In this document: piece by piece, positions 17,693 through 26,222 of the stretch
How positions within the stretch are numbered: position 1 is the first letter of the stretch
Layout of the letters: each line of letters begins with the position of its first letter
Assembly (NCBI RefSeq): GCF_002999235.1
Contig: NZ_CP027236.1
Location: 372,001-436,000 of the forward strand
Length of the DNA stretch: 64,000 nt
Direction: 5' to 3'
DNA from: Actinomyces sp. oral taxon 897
GTDB lineage: Bacteria; Actinomycetota; Actinomycetes; Actinomycetales; Actinomycetaceae
Notes under the pieces: model-generated
Database searches by the model: none
Told to the model about the DNA's origin: nothing
Seen by the model: the letters and a program-made list of their open reading frames with translations, nothing else
Program-made: the position numbers and the translations under genes

Positions 17693-17728
17693 GCCGGTCC
17701 CCCGGCACGGTGCGGCCGGGGGACCGGC
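17693..17728 (-). terminator. Terminator hairpin of the Mrr-type gene
   Basis: Perfect 14-bp stem (GCCGGTCCCCCGGC / GCCGGGGGACCGGC) with an 8-base loop, ending 4 bases from the stop of the converging minus-strand gene at 17733. Confidence 0.75.
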
Positions 17729-17732
17729 GGGC

Positions 17733-18671
17733 TCAGACGAGGTAGCGCGCCGGCATGTCCTGGGGGAAGCCGGTGAGGATCTCCTCACGGGTCAGCGCGA
17801 CGTCGGGTGCCGCCGGCAGGCTCGTGCCCCAGGCCTCGTGGCACAGCCGGACCAGGTGCTCGCCGTCCACGAGCTGCACGCCTGCCTGCTGGGCGTAGGT
17901 GACGGCGTCGCGCGTGAAGCGGCTCGTCGTCACCACCATCATGCGGTCAGCCCCCTCCACGGTGTTGGCCCCCCGGAGCTTCTGGACGACGGGGCGCCCC
18001 ACCGTGTGGGAGCGGTCATAGCACTTGCACTCCACGACGTAGCTCAGGCCGTCCTTCCAGAGCCTGAGGTCAATTCCCCCGTCGCGTGAGGGCGGGGTGA
18101 CCTCGGCCTGGAAACCGTGGGCCCGGAAGAGATCCGCGCAGAAGGGCTCAAAGTCGGTGGGGCGGGTGGAGAAGGAGGCGAGGAGGCCGTCAATGCTCGC
18201 GGCGCTGGCCCGGGCCGCGGCCCGTGACCCCGTCACCCTGGCCTTGACCTGCTCGTGGTCGGACAGCTCCACGGGGACGCCCGCCGCGCGCAGGCGCAGG
18301 ACGAGGTCGTACATGACGAAGACGCTGCCGCACAGGATGCGCCAACGGTGCACCTCCAGCACGGACTGCCGCCTGATGACGCGGTTGTCACTGCGGCGCC
18401 GGTCCCTGGTGGCGTCCTTGTTCGCGTAGCGCCACCGGGGGTAGGCGAGCGTGAAGGCCCCGGTCTGGCGGTAGGGGCGTGAGCGCCTGACCCTGAACCG
18501 GCGGCCCAGGGCGACCCCGAGGTCCGCGCTGGCCCGGGAGCGCAGGTAGCCGCGGTAGACGTACCGGAGGACCTGCCAGGCCACCGTGAGCACGGTGATC
18601 ACCGCGAGCGCGCGCACTCCCAGGTCAATAGCCTGTTCCTGCGTCATACTGAGAAAATAGTTAAGGTCCAT
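17733..18671 (-). CDS. Membrane-anchored Mrr-type restriction endonuclease-like protein
   Basis: 312 aa. One N-terminal TM segment (about residues 17-32, VRALAVITVLTVAWQVL) precedes a basic region. The C-terminal ~130 residues form a PD-(D/E)xK nuclease fold of the Mrr_cat type: FEPFCADLFRAHGFQAEVTPPSRDGGIDLRLW supplies the catalytic Asp, and YVVECKCYDR supplies the ExK pair. Membrane-tethered Mrr-like proteins are known but poorly understood. GGGAG upstream favours the ATG at 18671 over TTG at 18674. It sits where rbfA usually follows infB and has no methylase partner nearby. Confidence 0.82.
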   Translation of the reverse strand: MDLNYFLSMTQEQAIDLGVRALAVITVLTVAWQVLRYVYRGYLRSRASADLGVALGRRFRVRRSRPYRQTGAFTLAYPRWRYANKDATRDRRRSDNRVIRRQSVLEVHRWRILCGSVFVMYDLVLRLRAAGVPVELSDHEQVKARVTGSRAAARASAASIDGLLASFSTRPTDFEPFCADLFRAHGFQAEVTPPSRDGGIDLRLWKDGLSYVVECKCYDRSHTVGRPVVQKLRGANTVEGADRMMVVTTSRFTRDAVTYAQQAGVQLVDGEHLVRLCHEAWGTSLPAAPDVALTREEILTGFPQDMPARYLV

Positions 18672-18703
18672 CAAGGACTCCCTGAGCTGTTTCCTGTGTC
18701 TTA

Positions 18704-18730
18704 GCGGTCTCTCACGTCGGCGTGGACCGC
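18704..18730. repeat. Interrupted inverted repeat between Mrr-type gene and pgsA
   Basis: GCGGTC (18704-18709) pairs with GACCGC (18725-18730), and inside it CACG (18713-18716) pairs with CGTG (18721-18724). It lies in the divergent promoter region and could be an operator for either gene. Confidence 0.35.
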
Positions 18731-18791
18731 CTCACGTATGATATAGCCCGTGGCACAGTGGTCGTGACCTGGCTCGGTACCGGACCCCCGC

Positions 18792-18797
18792 TAGGCT
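18792..18797 (+). promoter_or_regulatory. Leaderless -10 element of pgsA
   Basis: TAGGCT, 6 bases, then the GTG start at 18804, with no Shine-Dalgarno. Confidence 0.5.
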
Positions 18798-18803
18798 GGG
18801 CGG

Positions 18804-19391
18804 GTGACCACGACCCAGGCTCCGAAGGCGCCCCTGCTCAATATCGCCAACGCCCTGACGGTGCTGAGGCTCGTCATGGTGCCGGTCTTCGTCGTCCTCA
18901 TGCTCCGCGAGGGCCAGGGTGCCCGGATGGCGGCGGCGCTGGTCTTTATGCTCGCCGCCGCCACCGACCGCCTTGACGGCCAGCTGGCCCGCAGCCGCAA
19001 CCTCGTGACGAGCTTCGGCAAGATCGCCGACCCCATCGCCGACAAGGCCCTGACGCTGTCCGCCTTCGTGCTGCTGTCCATGACCGGCGACCTGTGGTGG
19101 TGGGTCACCGCCCTGGTGGTGGTACGCGAGCTGGGTATCACGCTCCTGCGCTTCGTCATGCTGCGTCGTGCCGTCATGGCGGCCTCCCGCGGGGGCAAGC
19201 TCAAGACCTTCTTGCAGATCCTGGGGCTGACGGGCCTGCTCGTCCCCTGGGGCGCTGTCCTGCCCACCGGCGCGGCCCAGGTGCTGCTGTACCTGGCCTA
19301 CATCATTGTCGCCGCCGCCACCGTGGTGACCGTGGTCACCGGCCTGGACTACGTGCGTGACGCGGTGAGGATCTCGCGTGACGCCCGCTGA
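18804..19391 (+). CDS. pgsA: CDP-diacylglycerol--glycerol-3-phosphate 3-phosphatidyltransferase
   Basis: Membrane enzyme (195 aa) that commits CDP-diacylglycerol to phosphatidylglycerol. The CDP-alcohol phosphotransferase signature D..DG..AR........G...D...D is complete in TDRLDGQLARSRNLVTSFG followed by KIADPIADK. Several TM helices follow. The N-terminal NIANALTVLRLVMVPVFV is typical of PgsA. It overlaps cinA by 14 bases, so the two are coupled; the order pgsA-cinA-clgR is usual in actinobacteria. Confidence 0.95.
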   Translation: MTTTQAPKAPLLNIANALTVLRLVMVPVFVVLMLREGQGARMAAALVFMLAAATDRLDGQLARSRNLVTSFGKIADPIADKALTLSAFVLLSMTGDLWWWVTALVVVRELGITLLRFVMLRRAVMAASRGGKLKTFLQILGLTGLLVPWGAVLPTGAAQVLLYLAYIIVAAATVVTVVTGLDYVRDAVRISRDAR

Positions 19392-19893
19392 GGCCGCCCG
19401 GGACCTGCTGGCCTCAGCAGGCCGGCGGGGGCTGACGGTGGCCGTGGCCGAGTCCCTGACCGGGGGCATGGTCTCCTCCGCGCTGGTGGGGGAGCCGGGG
19501 GCCTCCGCGGTCCTGGTGGGTGCCGTGGTCTGCTACGCCACCCGTCTCAAGGCGCAGGTCCTGGGGGTCAGCCAGGAGCGCCTGGAAGCTACCGGGCCGG
19601 TGGACGGCGAGGTGGCCCGGCAGATGGCCCGGGGCGTGGCCCGGGTGCTGGGGGCCGACGTCGGCCTGGCGACCACCGGCGTGGCCGGGCCCGGGCCCTC
19701 CGGCGGACATGCGCCCGGCGAGGTCTACGTGGCCGCCTGGGGCCCGTGGGGGACCGTGGTGGACGCGCTGCGCCTGGAGGGGGACCGCCTGGGGCGCCTG
19801 GGGGTGCGCCAGGCCAGTGCGACGGCGGTCCTGCGCCTGGCCCTGGCGCAGATCCAGGCCCTGGAGAAGATGGAGACGCAGGACACAACCTGA
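19378..19893 (+). CDS. cinA: CinA C-terminal domain protein (nicotinamide-nucleotide amidohydrolase, PncC type)
   Basis: 171 aa, corresponding to the stand-alone CinA/PncC deamidase domain that converts NMN to nicotinic acid mononucleotide. Family motifs are [38 protein letters not shown] and [11 protein letters not shown]. It lacks the N-terminal MoCF-like domain of full CinA. The GTG start lies within the last codons of pgsA. Confidence 0.88.
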   Translation: MTPAEAARDLLASAGRRGLTVAVAESLTGGMVSSALVGEPGASAVLVGAVVCYATRLKAQVLGVSQERLEATGPVDGEVARQMARGVARVLGADVGLATTGVAGPGPSGGHAPGEVYVAAWGPWGTVVDALRLEGDRLGRLGVRQASATAVLRLALAQIQALEKMETQDTT

Positions 19894-20135
19894 TGACGGA
19901 GGTCCTGGGCACACGGGACCTGTCCACGCGACATCAAGGTTTCTCCCAGGCTCGGCTGTCACACTCTGCCCAACGCCGAGCCCTGCCGACACGTCAGGGC
20001 GCAGCGGGAATGAACAGACCAACGGATTGGTTGTGGCCAATGATGAACAACGCGACTCACCCCCGCACCCCCCGCCCCGCACGTCCGGCCTCCCGGGCGT
20101 CGATGCGTCAGGCATCCGCGGCGGGGTACGGTGCG

Positions 20136-20459
20136 ATGGACACGACCCCTAAGAACGAGACCGTCCTGCTACGCCGGGAGATCGGCGAGGTCCTCCGTTC
20201 TGTACGACAGCACCAGGGGCGCACGCTACGTGAGGTCTCCTCGCAGGCACGTGTCTCCTTGGGCTACCTCTCCGAGGTGGAGCGGGGTCAGAAGGAGGCC
20301 TCCTCCGAGCTCCTGGCCTCCATCTGCCAGGCCCTGGACGCTCCTCTGAGCGTGGTGCTGCGTGAGGTCTCCGACCGCATCGCCCTGACCGAGGGCGTGG
20401 CCGTCCCCGACACCGTCCCCGACGAGCTCATCCGCCAGCAGGGCGCCAGCCTGCGCTGA
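20136..20459 (+). CDS. clgR: Helix-turn-helix transcriptional regulator, ClgR-like
   Basis: XRE-type regulator (107 aa). The HTH core [65 protein letters not shown] is characteristic of ClgR, which activates Clp protease genes in actinobacteria. The start is uncertain: ATG 20136 gives a short N-terminus matching the family, but other in-frame ATGs lie about 30-130 bases upstream. The 240-bp gap after cinA holds its own promoter region. A strong terminator follows. Confidence 0.85.
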   Translation: MDTTPKNETVLLRREIGEVLRSVRQHQGRTLREVSSQARVSLGYLSEVERGQKEASSELLASICQALDAPLSVVLREVSDRIALTEGVAVPDTVPDELIRQQGASLR

Positions 20460-20479
20460 GCGGCACGTTTCTCCGACCA

Positions 20480-20521
20480 GCTCCGGCCCCCGGGGCGCCA
20501 CGGCGTCCCGGGGGCCGGAGC
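20480..20521 (+). terminator. Terminator hairpin after the clgR-like gene
   Basis: Perfect 15-bp G+C-rich stem (20480-20494 with 20507-20521) and a 12-base loop. It separates the clgR-like gene from the DUF3046-recA region. Confidence 0.8.
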
Positions 20522-20544
20522 GTCCCTAATACAAGGGGGAGGCG

Positions 20545-20772
20545 ATGAGGCACTCAGAGTTCTGGCGCTCGGTGGAGACGGTCTTCGGCCCGGCCTACGG
20601 CCGCAGCCTGGTCCAGGACCTGGTGGTCCCCGCCCTGGGGGCCACCTGCGCGGCGGCCCTTGAGGCCGGGACGAGCCCGGGGCTGGTGTGGTCCGCCCTG
20701 TGCGACGAGATGCAGGTGACCCAGGCCCAGCGCTGGGTCTTCCGGGTCGATCCGCGCGACCGGGGGCGCTGA
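20545..20772 (+). CDS. DUF3046 family protein
   Basis: Small protein (75 aa) with MRHSEFW, GPAYGRSLVQDLVVPALGATCAAALEAG and CDEMQVTQAQRW, matching the DUF3046 family found immediately upstream of recA in many actinobacteria. GGGGGAGG lies just before the ATG. Its function is not established; the constant neighbourhood suggests a link to RecA or to ClgR. Confidence 0.88.
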   Translation: MRHSEFWRSVETVFGPAYGRSLVQDLVVPALGATCAAALEAGTSPGLVWSALCDEMQVTQAQRWVFRVDPRDRGR

Positions 20773-20855
20773 GGGCCCACCGGGCGGGTGCCGGGGCGCG
20801 GACGCGCGACGGGCCGGTGCGCCTGCGGGCGGGGTGGCGCGGCGCCAGCTCGCTT

Positions 20856-20871
20856 TCGAACACGTGTTCGG
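20856..20871. promoter_or_regulatory. LexA-binding SOS box of recA
   Basis: TCGAACACGTGTTCGG matches the Gram-positive/actinobacterial SOS consensus GAAC-N4-GTTC perfectly and is nearly palindromic. A possible -10 (TACTGT, 20873-20878) adjoins it, so bound LexA would block the promoter. It predicts DNA-damage induction of recA-recX. Confidence 0.88.
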
Positions 20872-21048
20872 CTACTGTGGTCCACAGACGACGGCACCGC
20901 CCGCCGTGTCCACAGGGCAGGTTAGCGGGTCGTGAACGTGTCGGTGGTCCGGCATACCGTCGTCACTGAGCCCCGGAGAGGGGAACTCAGCCCACGGACC
21001 AGCCCTGTCCACGCGGCCGCGAGCCGCCCGAGAACCCGAGGTACCACC

Positions 21049-22278
21049 ATGGCAGCTGCAACCCAGACCCAGGACCGTTCCAAGGCCCTGGCCACCGCCC
21101 TGGCCCAGATCGACAAGTCCTTCGGCAAGGGCTCGATCATGCGCCTGGGGGACGAGTCCCGCCCACCGGTGGCCGTCATCCCCACCGGCTCCACCGCTCT
21201 GGACATCGCCCTGGGTATCGGCGGGCTCCCGCGTGGGCGCGTGGTGGAGATCTTCGGGCCGGAGTCCTCCGGGAAGACCACCGTGGCCCTCCACGCCGTG
21301 GCCAACGCCCAGAAGGCCGGGGGCAACGCCGCCTTCATCGACGCCGAGCACGCCCTGGACCCGGTCTACGCCAAGGCCCTGGGCGTGGACATTGACAACC
21401 TCCTGGTCTCCCAGCCCGACACCGGCGAGCAGGCCCTGGAGATCGCCGACATGCTCATCCGCTCCGGCGGGCTGGACATTATCGTCATCGACTCCGTGGC
21501 GGCCCTGGTGCCCAAGGCGGAGATCGAGGGCGAGATGGGCGACTCCCACGTGGGCCTCCAGGCCCGCCTCATGAGCCAGGCCCTGCGCAAGATCACCGGG
21601 GCCCTGTCGGCTACCGGCACCACCGCCATCTTCATCAACCAGCTCCGTGAGAAGATCGGGGTCTTCTTCGGCTCCCCGGAGACCACCACCGGCGGCAAGG
21701 CCCTGAAGTTCTACGCCTCGGTGCGCATTGACGTGCGCCGCACCCAGACCCTCAAGGACGGGGACCAGCCGGTGGGCAACCGCACCAAGGCCAAGGTGGT
21801 CAAGAACAAGATGGCCCCGCCCTTCAAGCAGGCCGAGTTCGACATCCTCTACGGCCAGGGGATCTCCCGTGAGGGCGGTCTGCTGGACCTGGGGGTGGAC
21901 AACGGCATTATCCGCAAGTCCGGGGCCTGGTTCACCTACGGGACCGACCAGCTGGGCCAGGGCAAGGAGAACTCCAGGAACTTCCTCAAGGACAACCCCG
22001 AGCTGGCCAGGGAGATCGAGGACAAGATCCTCGCCGCCCTGGGGATCGGGGAGCCCGGGCGCCGGGCCAGGGAGGAGGCCGAGGCCGCTGCCGCCGAGGC
22101 CGCCGTCGCCGCCGCGGCCACCCCGAGCCCCGAGGCCGCGGGCAGCTCCAAGCCGGCCCGTGGGCGCGGGCGCAAGAGCGCCAAGGCCGCCAAGGAGCCC
22201 AAGGACGAGGACAAGGCCGAGGGCGCCGCGACCGAGGAGACGGACACCATCTTCGGTGAGGACTCGAGCGGGTTCTAA
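21049..22278 (+). CDS. recA: Recombinase RecA
   Basis: DNA strand-exchange ATPase and LexA coprotease (409 aa). Walker [10 protein letters not shown] (about residue 76), Walker [11 protein letters not shown], loop L1 region [22 protein letters not shown] and L2 region [22 protein letters not shown] are intact. The C-terminus is an Ala/Lys/Glu-rich tail ending in acidic residues. The ATG at 21049 matches family starts; the open frame extends upstream to 20932 but only through leader. The stop overlaps recX by one base (TAATG). Confidence 0.98.
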   Translation: MAAATQTQDRSKALATALAQIDKSFGKGSIMRLGDESRPPVAVIPTGSTALDIALGIGGLPRGRVVEIFGPESSGKTTVALHAVANAQKAGGNAAFIDAEHALDPVYAKALGVDIDNLLVSQPDTGEQALEIADMLIRSGGLDIIVIDSVAALVPKAEIEGEMGDSHVGLQARLMSQALRKITGALSATGTTAIFINQLREKIGVFFGSPETTTGGKALKFYASVRIDVRRTQTLKDGDQPVGNRTKAKVVKNKMAPPFKQAEFDILYGQGISREGGLLDLGVDNGIIRKSGAWFTYGTDQLGQGKENSRNFLKDNPELAREIEDKILAALGIGEPGRRAREEAEAAAAEAAVAAAATPSPEAAGSSKPARGRGRKSAKAAKEPKDEDKAEGAATEETDTIFGEDSSGF

Positions 22279-22778
22279 TGGCCTGGTTGACTCCGGACGC
22301 CCATACCGAGGCCCTGGAGGCGGCCCGGGAGATCGTCCTGCGCCGCCTCGACCGGGGGCCCGCGCCCCGTGCCGCCCTGGTCGGCCTCCTGGAGCGTCGG
22401 CAGGTCGACCCCCAGGTGGCTGCCGAGGCCCTGGACCGTCTGGAGGCCGCCGGGGTCCTGGACGACGCCGCCTACGCCGCCATGCTGGCCCGCACCCGTT
22501 TCGCCGAGAAGGGGACAGCACGTCGGGGGATCGCCGAGGAGCTGCGCCGCAAGGGCCTGGGGGAGGGGCACATTGCCGCCGCCCTGGACCAGATCGGGGC
22601 CGACCAGGAGCGCCAGGCCGCCCTGGGCCTGGCCCGCAGGAGGGTGCGTACCATGACCCATCTGGGGCAGGACGTCCAGCGCCGTCGCCTGGTGGCCTTC
22701 CTGGGGCGCAGGGGCTACGACGCCGAGACCGTGCGCTCCACGGTGGACGCCGTGCTGGCAGGTGCCGACCCCGACTGA
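22278..22778 (+). CDS. recX: Regulatory protein RecX
   Basis: Modulator of RecA filaments (166 aa), built of helical repeats: ILRRLDRGPAPRAALVGLLERR, LDRLEAAGVLDDAAYAAMLARTR and GIAEELRRKGLGEGHIAAAL. It is translationally coupled to recA through the TAATG overlap and so shares the SOS box. Confidence 0.94.
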   Translation: MAWLTPDAHTEALEAAREIVLRRLDRGPAPRAALVGLLERRQVDPQVAAEALDRLEAAGVLDDAAYAAMLARTRFAEKGTARRGIAEELRRKGLGEGHIAAALDQIGADQERQAALGLARRRVRTMTHLGQDVQRRRLVAFLGRRGYDAETVRSTVDAVLAGADPD

Positions 22779-22798
22779 GGCGGAACGCGAGCGCCCCG

Positions 22799-22854
22799 CC
22801 CGTTCTCACGACGAATAAGTACCGTTCTCACGAGCAACAAGTACCGTTCTCGCG
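22799..22854 (+). repeat. 56-bp intergenic repeat (22-bp units), copy 2 of 3
   Basis: Same structure as 4878-4933: two 22-bp units and a terminal GTTCTCGCG. It lies between the convergent recX and the lipoprotein gene whose stop is at 22868, and again ends a short distance (13 bases) from a minus-strand stop codon. Confidence 0.85.
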
Positions 22855-22867
22855 GGGAGGGGCGGGC

Positions 22868-24160
22868 TCAGCCCAAGTGCAGGTCCTTCTCACTGAAGGC
22901 GGTGACCGTGGTGGCCCCGGCGTCGTCGGTGGTGGTGAAGACCAGGTGGGCGCCGTAGGCGCCAAAGCCGCTGACGGAGGTGGTGTCGGCCCGGGTGGTG
23001 CCGTCGGTCCCCATAATGCGGGAGGTGGCACCGCCCCCGTCCGCCGGGTTGGTGAGTACCACGCTGCCGTCCGCGAGCACCCCGGAGACCTGCTCCTGGG
23101 GCCCGGCGGCCTGGGAGGCCAGGCACTGGGTGGTGCCGTCGGGCCTGACCAGCAGCTGTCCCACGAACGCGTACCCGTTGCCGCTGCCGCCGGTGGCGCC
23201 CTGGGTGAAGGAGACCGGGCAGCCGCCCAGGTCCAGGTCCTGGGCCCCGCTCTCCGTGACCGACACCAGGCGGCCCTCACCCGGGACCAGGGCCAGGACG
23301 CGCTCAGGCACCGCCCAGAACCTGGAGTCCTGGTCCGCGTCCAGGACCGCGGAGGTGTTCATGCGCAGGGTCCGCTGCGCCTCGTCGTCCGCGGTGGAGG
23401 TCACGGTCATGTAGTTGCCGTGCCAGGAGAAGTCGGTCTGCACCGTGGTCACGTCGTTGCCCCGGAAGAGCTCGGGTCCGCGGGCGGTGGACAGGGTGTG
23501 GGTCAGGTCCAGGGTGCTCGCGGCGGTGAAGCCGCCCTGGGCGTTCAGGACGCGGGCCCCCACCAGGGTGGTGTGGGAGGAGGCCGTCTGCTCCTCGGTG
23601 GTGGGGACCGTGACCGCCTCCCCCTGGCCCGTGGCCACGTCGAACCAGTGGACGGGGCTGCTCAGCGTGTGCGGTCTGCGGCCGGCCCCGGTGTCGGAGG
23701 CGTCCCACGTGTCGGTGGTGAACCAGTAGGCCACCACCCCGGCCGCGTCGTCGTAGCTCATGCGCGGGGTGTAGGCGCCCTCCCCGGTGGGCACGGGGAC
23801 GGTGGCGTCCCACCCCGGGGTCCCGTCCCAGTGGACGTGGTGGACCACCAGGTCGGCCGCGGGGTCCGTGCGCGGCTCGACGTAGGTCAGGCCGTGCTCG
23901 TCGTAGTTGGTCAGGCCGGGCTCGACCCGCACGCTCATGGTGGCTTTGCTCAGCCCGAGGGTGCCCAGGCCCCGGATCTGGGAGGGTGGCTCGACGGTCC
24001 CTACCGGTGGGGTGGTCGTGGCCGGTGCGGGCGTGCTGGTCTGGGCGTCGGCCCCGCTGGTGGCGCTCGCCCCGGGGTCGGGGTCCGAGGGGGAGCTGGA
24101 GCAGGCCCCCAGGGCCAGTGAGGCCACCACCAGGCTGGTCAGGTAACGACGGTGTGTCAT
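22868..24160 (-). CDS. Secreted lipoprotein, probable beta-propeller-like
   Basis: 430 aa. The signal sequence ends in lipobox ALGAC (about residue 20), followed by a Ser/Thr/Pro linker to about residue 60. The remainder is rich in short beta-like blocks with Trp, Asp and Gly (VHWDGTPGWDATV, VVAYWFTTDTWDAS, SPVHWFDVATGQGE, TDFSWHGNYMTV), repeated every 40-50 residues, consistent with a beta-propeller. No catalytic motif is seen. GGAGG lies 4-5 bases before the ATG. Function unknown. Confidence 0.75.
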   Translation of the reverse strand: MTHRRYLTSLVVASLALGACSSSPSDPDPGASATSGADAQTSTPAPATTTPPVGTVEPPSQIRGLGTLGLSKATMSVRVEPGLTNYDEHGLTYVEPRTDPAADLVVHHVHWDGTPGWDATVPVPTGEGAYTPRMSYDDAAGVVAYWFTTDTWDASDTGAGRRPHTLSSPVHWFDVATGQGEAVTVPTTEEQTASSHTTLVGARVLNAQGGFTAASTLDLTHTLSTARGPELFRGNDVTTVQTDFSWHGNYMTVTSTADDEAQRTLRMNTSAVLDADQDSRFWAVPERVLALVPGEGRLVSVTESGAQDLDLGGCPVSFTQGATGGSGNGYAFVGQLLVRPDGTTQCLASQAAGPQEQVSGVLADGSVVLTNPADGGGATSRIMGTDGTTRADTTSVSGFGAYGAHLVFTTTDDAGATTVTAFSEKDLHLG

Positions 24161-24298
24161 GAGACCTCCAGGATGACGAGGGCAGCGGTCATGTGACCAT
24201 AACGGCTCCTACCGGTGAGCTGGCCGGCGCCCGGCGTGTCCGGCCGGGCCCACGACGGCGCCGGCCAGGGACGCCAGGACCGCGGCGGGGTGGGCCGG

Positions 24299-24304
24299 TA
24301 GGAT
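24299..24304 (+). promoter_or_regulatory. Leaderless -10 element of fhs
   Basis: TAGGAT, 7 bases, then ATG at 24312, with no Shine-Dalgarno. Confidence 0.5.
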
Positions 24305-24311
24305 CTGCCTC

Positions 24312-26036
24312 ATGACTGCTCCGGACGTCCCCGCCCGCGCCCTCTGCCCCGCCGTGGACCTGGCCGCCCTGGCCGCCCGGGTCGGTGTTGCGGCGGAGCA
24401 CGTCATCCCCTACGGGCGCGACGTGGCCAAGATCGACCTGGCCGCCCTGGGCCCCGGCACCCCGCAGGATCCCGCCGACCAGGGGGCGGTCCGCCCCGAC
24501 CTGCACTACGTGGTCGTGACCGCCATCACCCCGACGCCTTTCGGCGAGGGCAAGACCACCACCGCCATCGGCCTGGCCCAGGCCCTGGTCCGCCGGGGCG
24601 AGCGGGCCACCCTGACCCTGCGCCAGGGCGCCATGGGCCCCACCTTCGGCGTCAAGGGAGGGGCGGCCGGCGGCGGGGCCAGCCAGGTCCTCCCCGCCGA
24701 GCGCATGAACCTGCACCTGACCGGGGACTTCCACGCCGTCACGGCCGCCCACAACCTGCTGAGCGCCATGGTCGACAACCACCTCCACCACGGCAACGCC
24801 CTGGGGATCGATGAGCGCTCCATTACCTGGCCCCGGGTCCTGGACGTCAACGACCGCGCCCTGCGCCACGTGGTCACCGGCCTGGGGGCCCGGGCCGACG
24901 GCGTCACCCGTCAGGCCTCCTTCGACATCACCCCCGCCAGCGAGGTCATGGTCATCCTGTCCCTGGCCACCTCCCTGGCCGACCTGCGCGCCCGCCTCGG
25001 CCGCATTGTGGTGGGCCGCACCACCTCAGGGGGCTGGGTCACCGCCGAGGACCTGGGCGCCGCCGGGGCCATGGCGGCGCTCCTGCGCGACGCCCTGGCC
25101 CCCAACCTCCTGCGCACCACCGAGGGCACCCCCGTGCTGGTGCACACCGGGCCCTTCGGCAATATCGCCACCGGCTGCTCCTCGGTCGTCGCCGACCTCG
25201 TGGCCGCCCGCGGCGGGGGCTACGTGCTGACCGAGGCCGGCTTCGGGGCGGACATGGGCGCCGAGCGCCTCTTCGACCTCAAGTGCGCCGTCTCCGGCCT
25301 GGTGCCCCGGGCCGCCGTCGTGGTGGTCACCGTACGGGCCCTGAAGGCCCACTGCGGGCGCTACCACCTGGTCGCGGGCAGGGACCTGCCGGAGGCCATG
25401 CGCGCCCGGAGCGTCCAGGACGTGCGGGCCGGGGCCGCCAACCTCCTCAGGCACCTGGAGATCGTGCGCGGTTTTGGCGTCGAGCCGGTGGTGGCCGTCA
25501 ACGTCTTCCCCACCGACCACGACAGCGAGGTCGCCGAGGTGGTGCGCATCGCCACCGGGGCCGGGGTGCGGGCGGTACCCGTCAACCCCGTGGAGGCCGG
25601 TGGTGCCGGCTGCCTGGAGCTGGCCGACGCCCTGGCCGACGCCTGCGCCGCCGCCTCACCCGTCCTGCGGCCCCTGTACCAGGCCGACGACGACCTGCGC
25701 ACCAAGATCGGCAAGGTCGCCGCCATGTACGGGGCCGACGGGGTGGACTACGCCCCCGCCGCCTCCCGCCTCATTGACACCTACGAGGAGGGCGGCTACG
25801 GCGCCCTGGCGGTGCTGGTGGCCAAGACGCCCCTGTCGCTGTCCGCCGACCCCAAGGTCCCCGGCGCCCCCACCGGCTGGCGCCTGCCCGTGCGCGAGGT
25901 GCGGCTGGCCGCCGGCGCGGGCTACGTCTACGCCGTGTGCGGGGCCCTGTCCACCATGCCCGGCCTGCCCAGCCACCCCGCCGCCGAGAAAGTGGACCTG
26001 GACGTGTCCACCGGCCAGATCCTGGGCCTGCGCTGA
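24312..26036 (+). CDS. fhs: Formate--tetrahydrofolate ligase
   Basis: ATP-dependent synthesis of 10-formyl-tetrahydrofolate from formate (574 aa, cytoplasm). The nucleotide-binding motif ITPTPFGEGKTTTAIGLAQAL and downstream TLRQGAMGPTFGVKGGAAGGG, VDNHLHHGNALGID and EAGFGADMGAERLFDLKC are hallmarks of the family. Length is normal (usually 550-560). With the glycine cleavage operon at 31.6-36.8 kb it gives two one-carbon entry routes in the same window. Confidence 0.97.
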   Translation: MTAPDVPARALCPAVDLAALAARVGVAAEHVIPYGRDVAKIDLAALGPGTPQDPADQGAVRPDLHYVVVTAITPTPFGEGKTTTAIGLAQALVRRGERATLTLRQGAMGPTFGVKGGAAGGGASQVLPAERMNLHLTGDFHAVTAAHNLLSAMVDNHLHHGNALGIDERSITWPRVLDVNDRALRHVVTGLGARADGVTRQASFDITPASEVMVILSLATSLADLRARLGRIVVGRTTSGGWVTAEDLGAAGAMAALLRDALAPNLLRTTEGTPVLVHTGPFGNIATGCSSVVADLVAARGGGYVLTEAGFGADMGAERLFDLKCAVSGLVPRAAVVVVTVRALKAHCGRYHLVAGRDLPEAMRARSVQDVRAGAANLLRHLEIVRGFGVEPVVAVNVFPTDHDSEVAEVVRIATGAGVRAVPVNPVEAGGAGCLELADALADACAAASPVLRPLYQADDDLRTKIGKVAAMYGADGVDYAPAASRLIDTYEEGGYGALAVLVAKTPLSLSADPKVPGAPTGWRLPVREVRLAAGAGYVYAVCGALSTMPGLPSHPAAEKVDLDVSTGQILGLR

Positions 26037-26046
26037 GGGCGCGGCC

Positions 26047-26134
26047 GCGGCCTACGCCCGGGCCGGGAAGAGGCGCCCACAGCTCCCGGCTGGCGTAGGC
26101 CGCACCCCGCCCGAGCCGGGGCGCGGCCTACGCC
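26047..26134. terminator. Bidirectional terminator made of three alternating 12-bp elements
   Basis: GCGGCCTACGCC at 26047-26058 and 26123-26134 flanks its exact reverse complement at 26092-26103. The middle copy can pair with either neighbour, giving two alternative 12-bp hairpins. It lies between the convergent fhs and rpiB-like genes. The rest of the 26037-26222 gap shows no gene. Confidence 0.6.
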
Positions 26135-26222
26135 CCACCGGTGCCGGGAACCCCGCCGCCAGGCCCTCCACGCCCGCGCGGAGCGGCGCACCACGCCTTG
26201 GCCCCGGCGCACCTGCCGGCGG

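Noticed and set aside
14879..17788. Long minus-strand open frame (969 codons) opposite infB
   Set aside because: It is the antisense shadow of a high-GC gene. Composition is Gly/Val/Asp/His-rich with no domain, and the plus strand encodes intact IF2.
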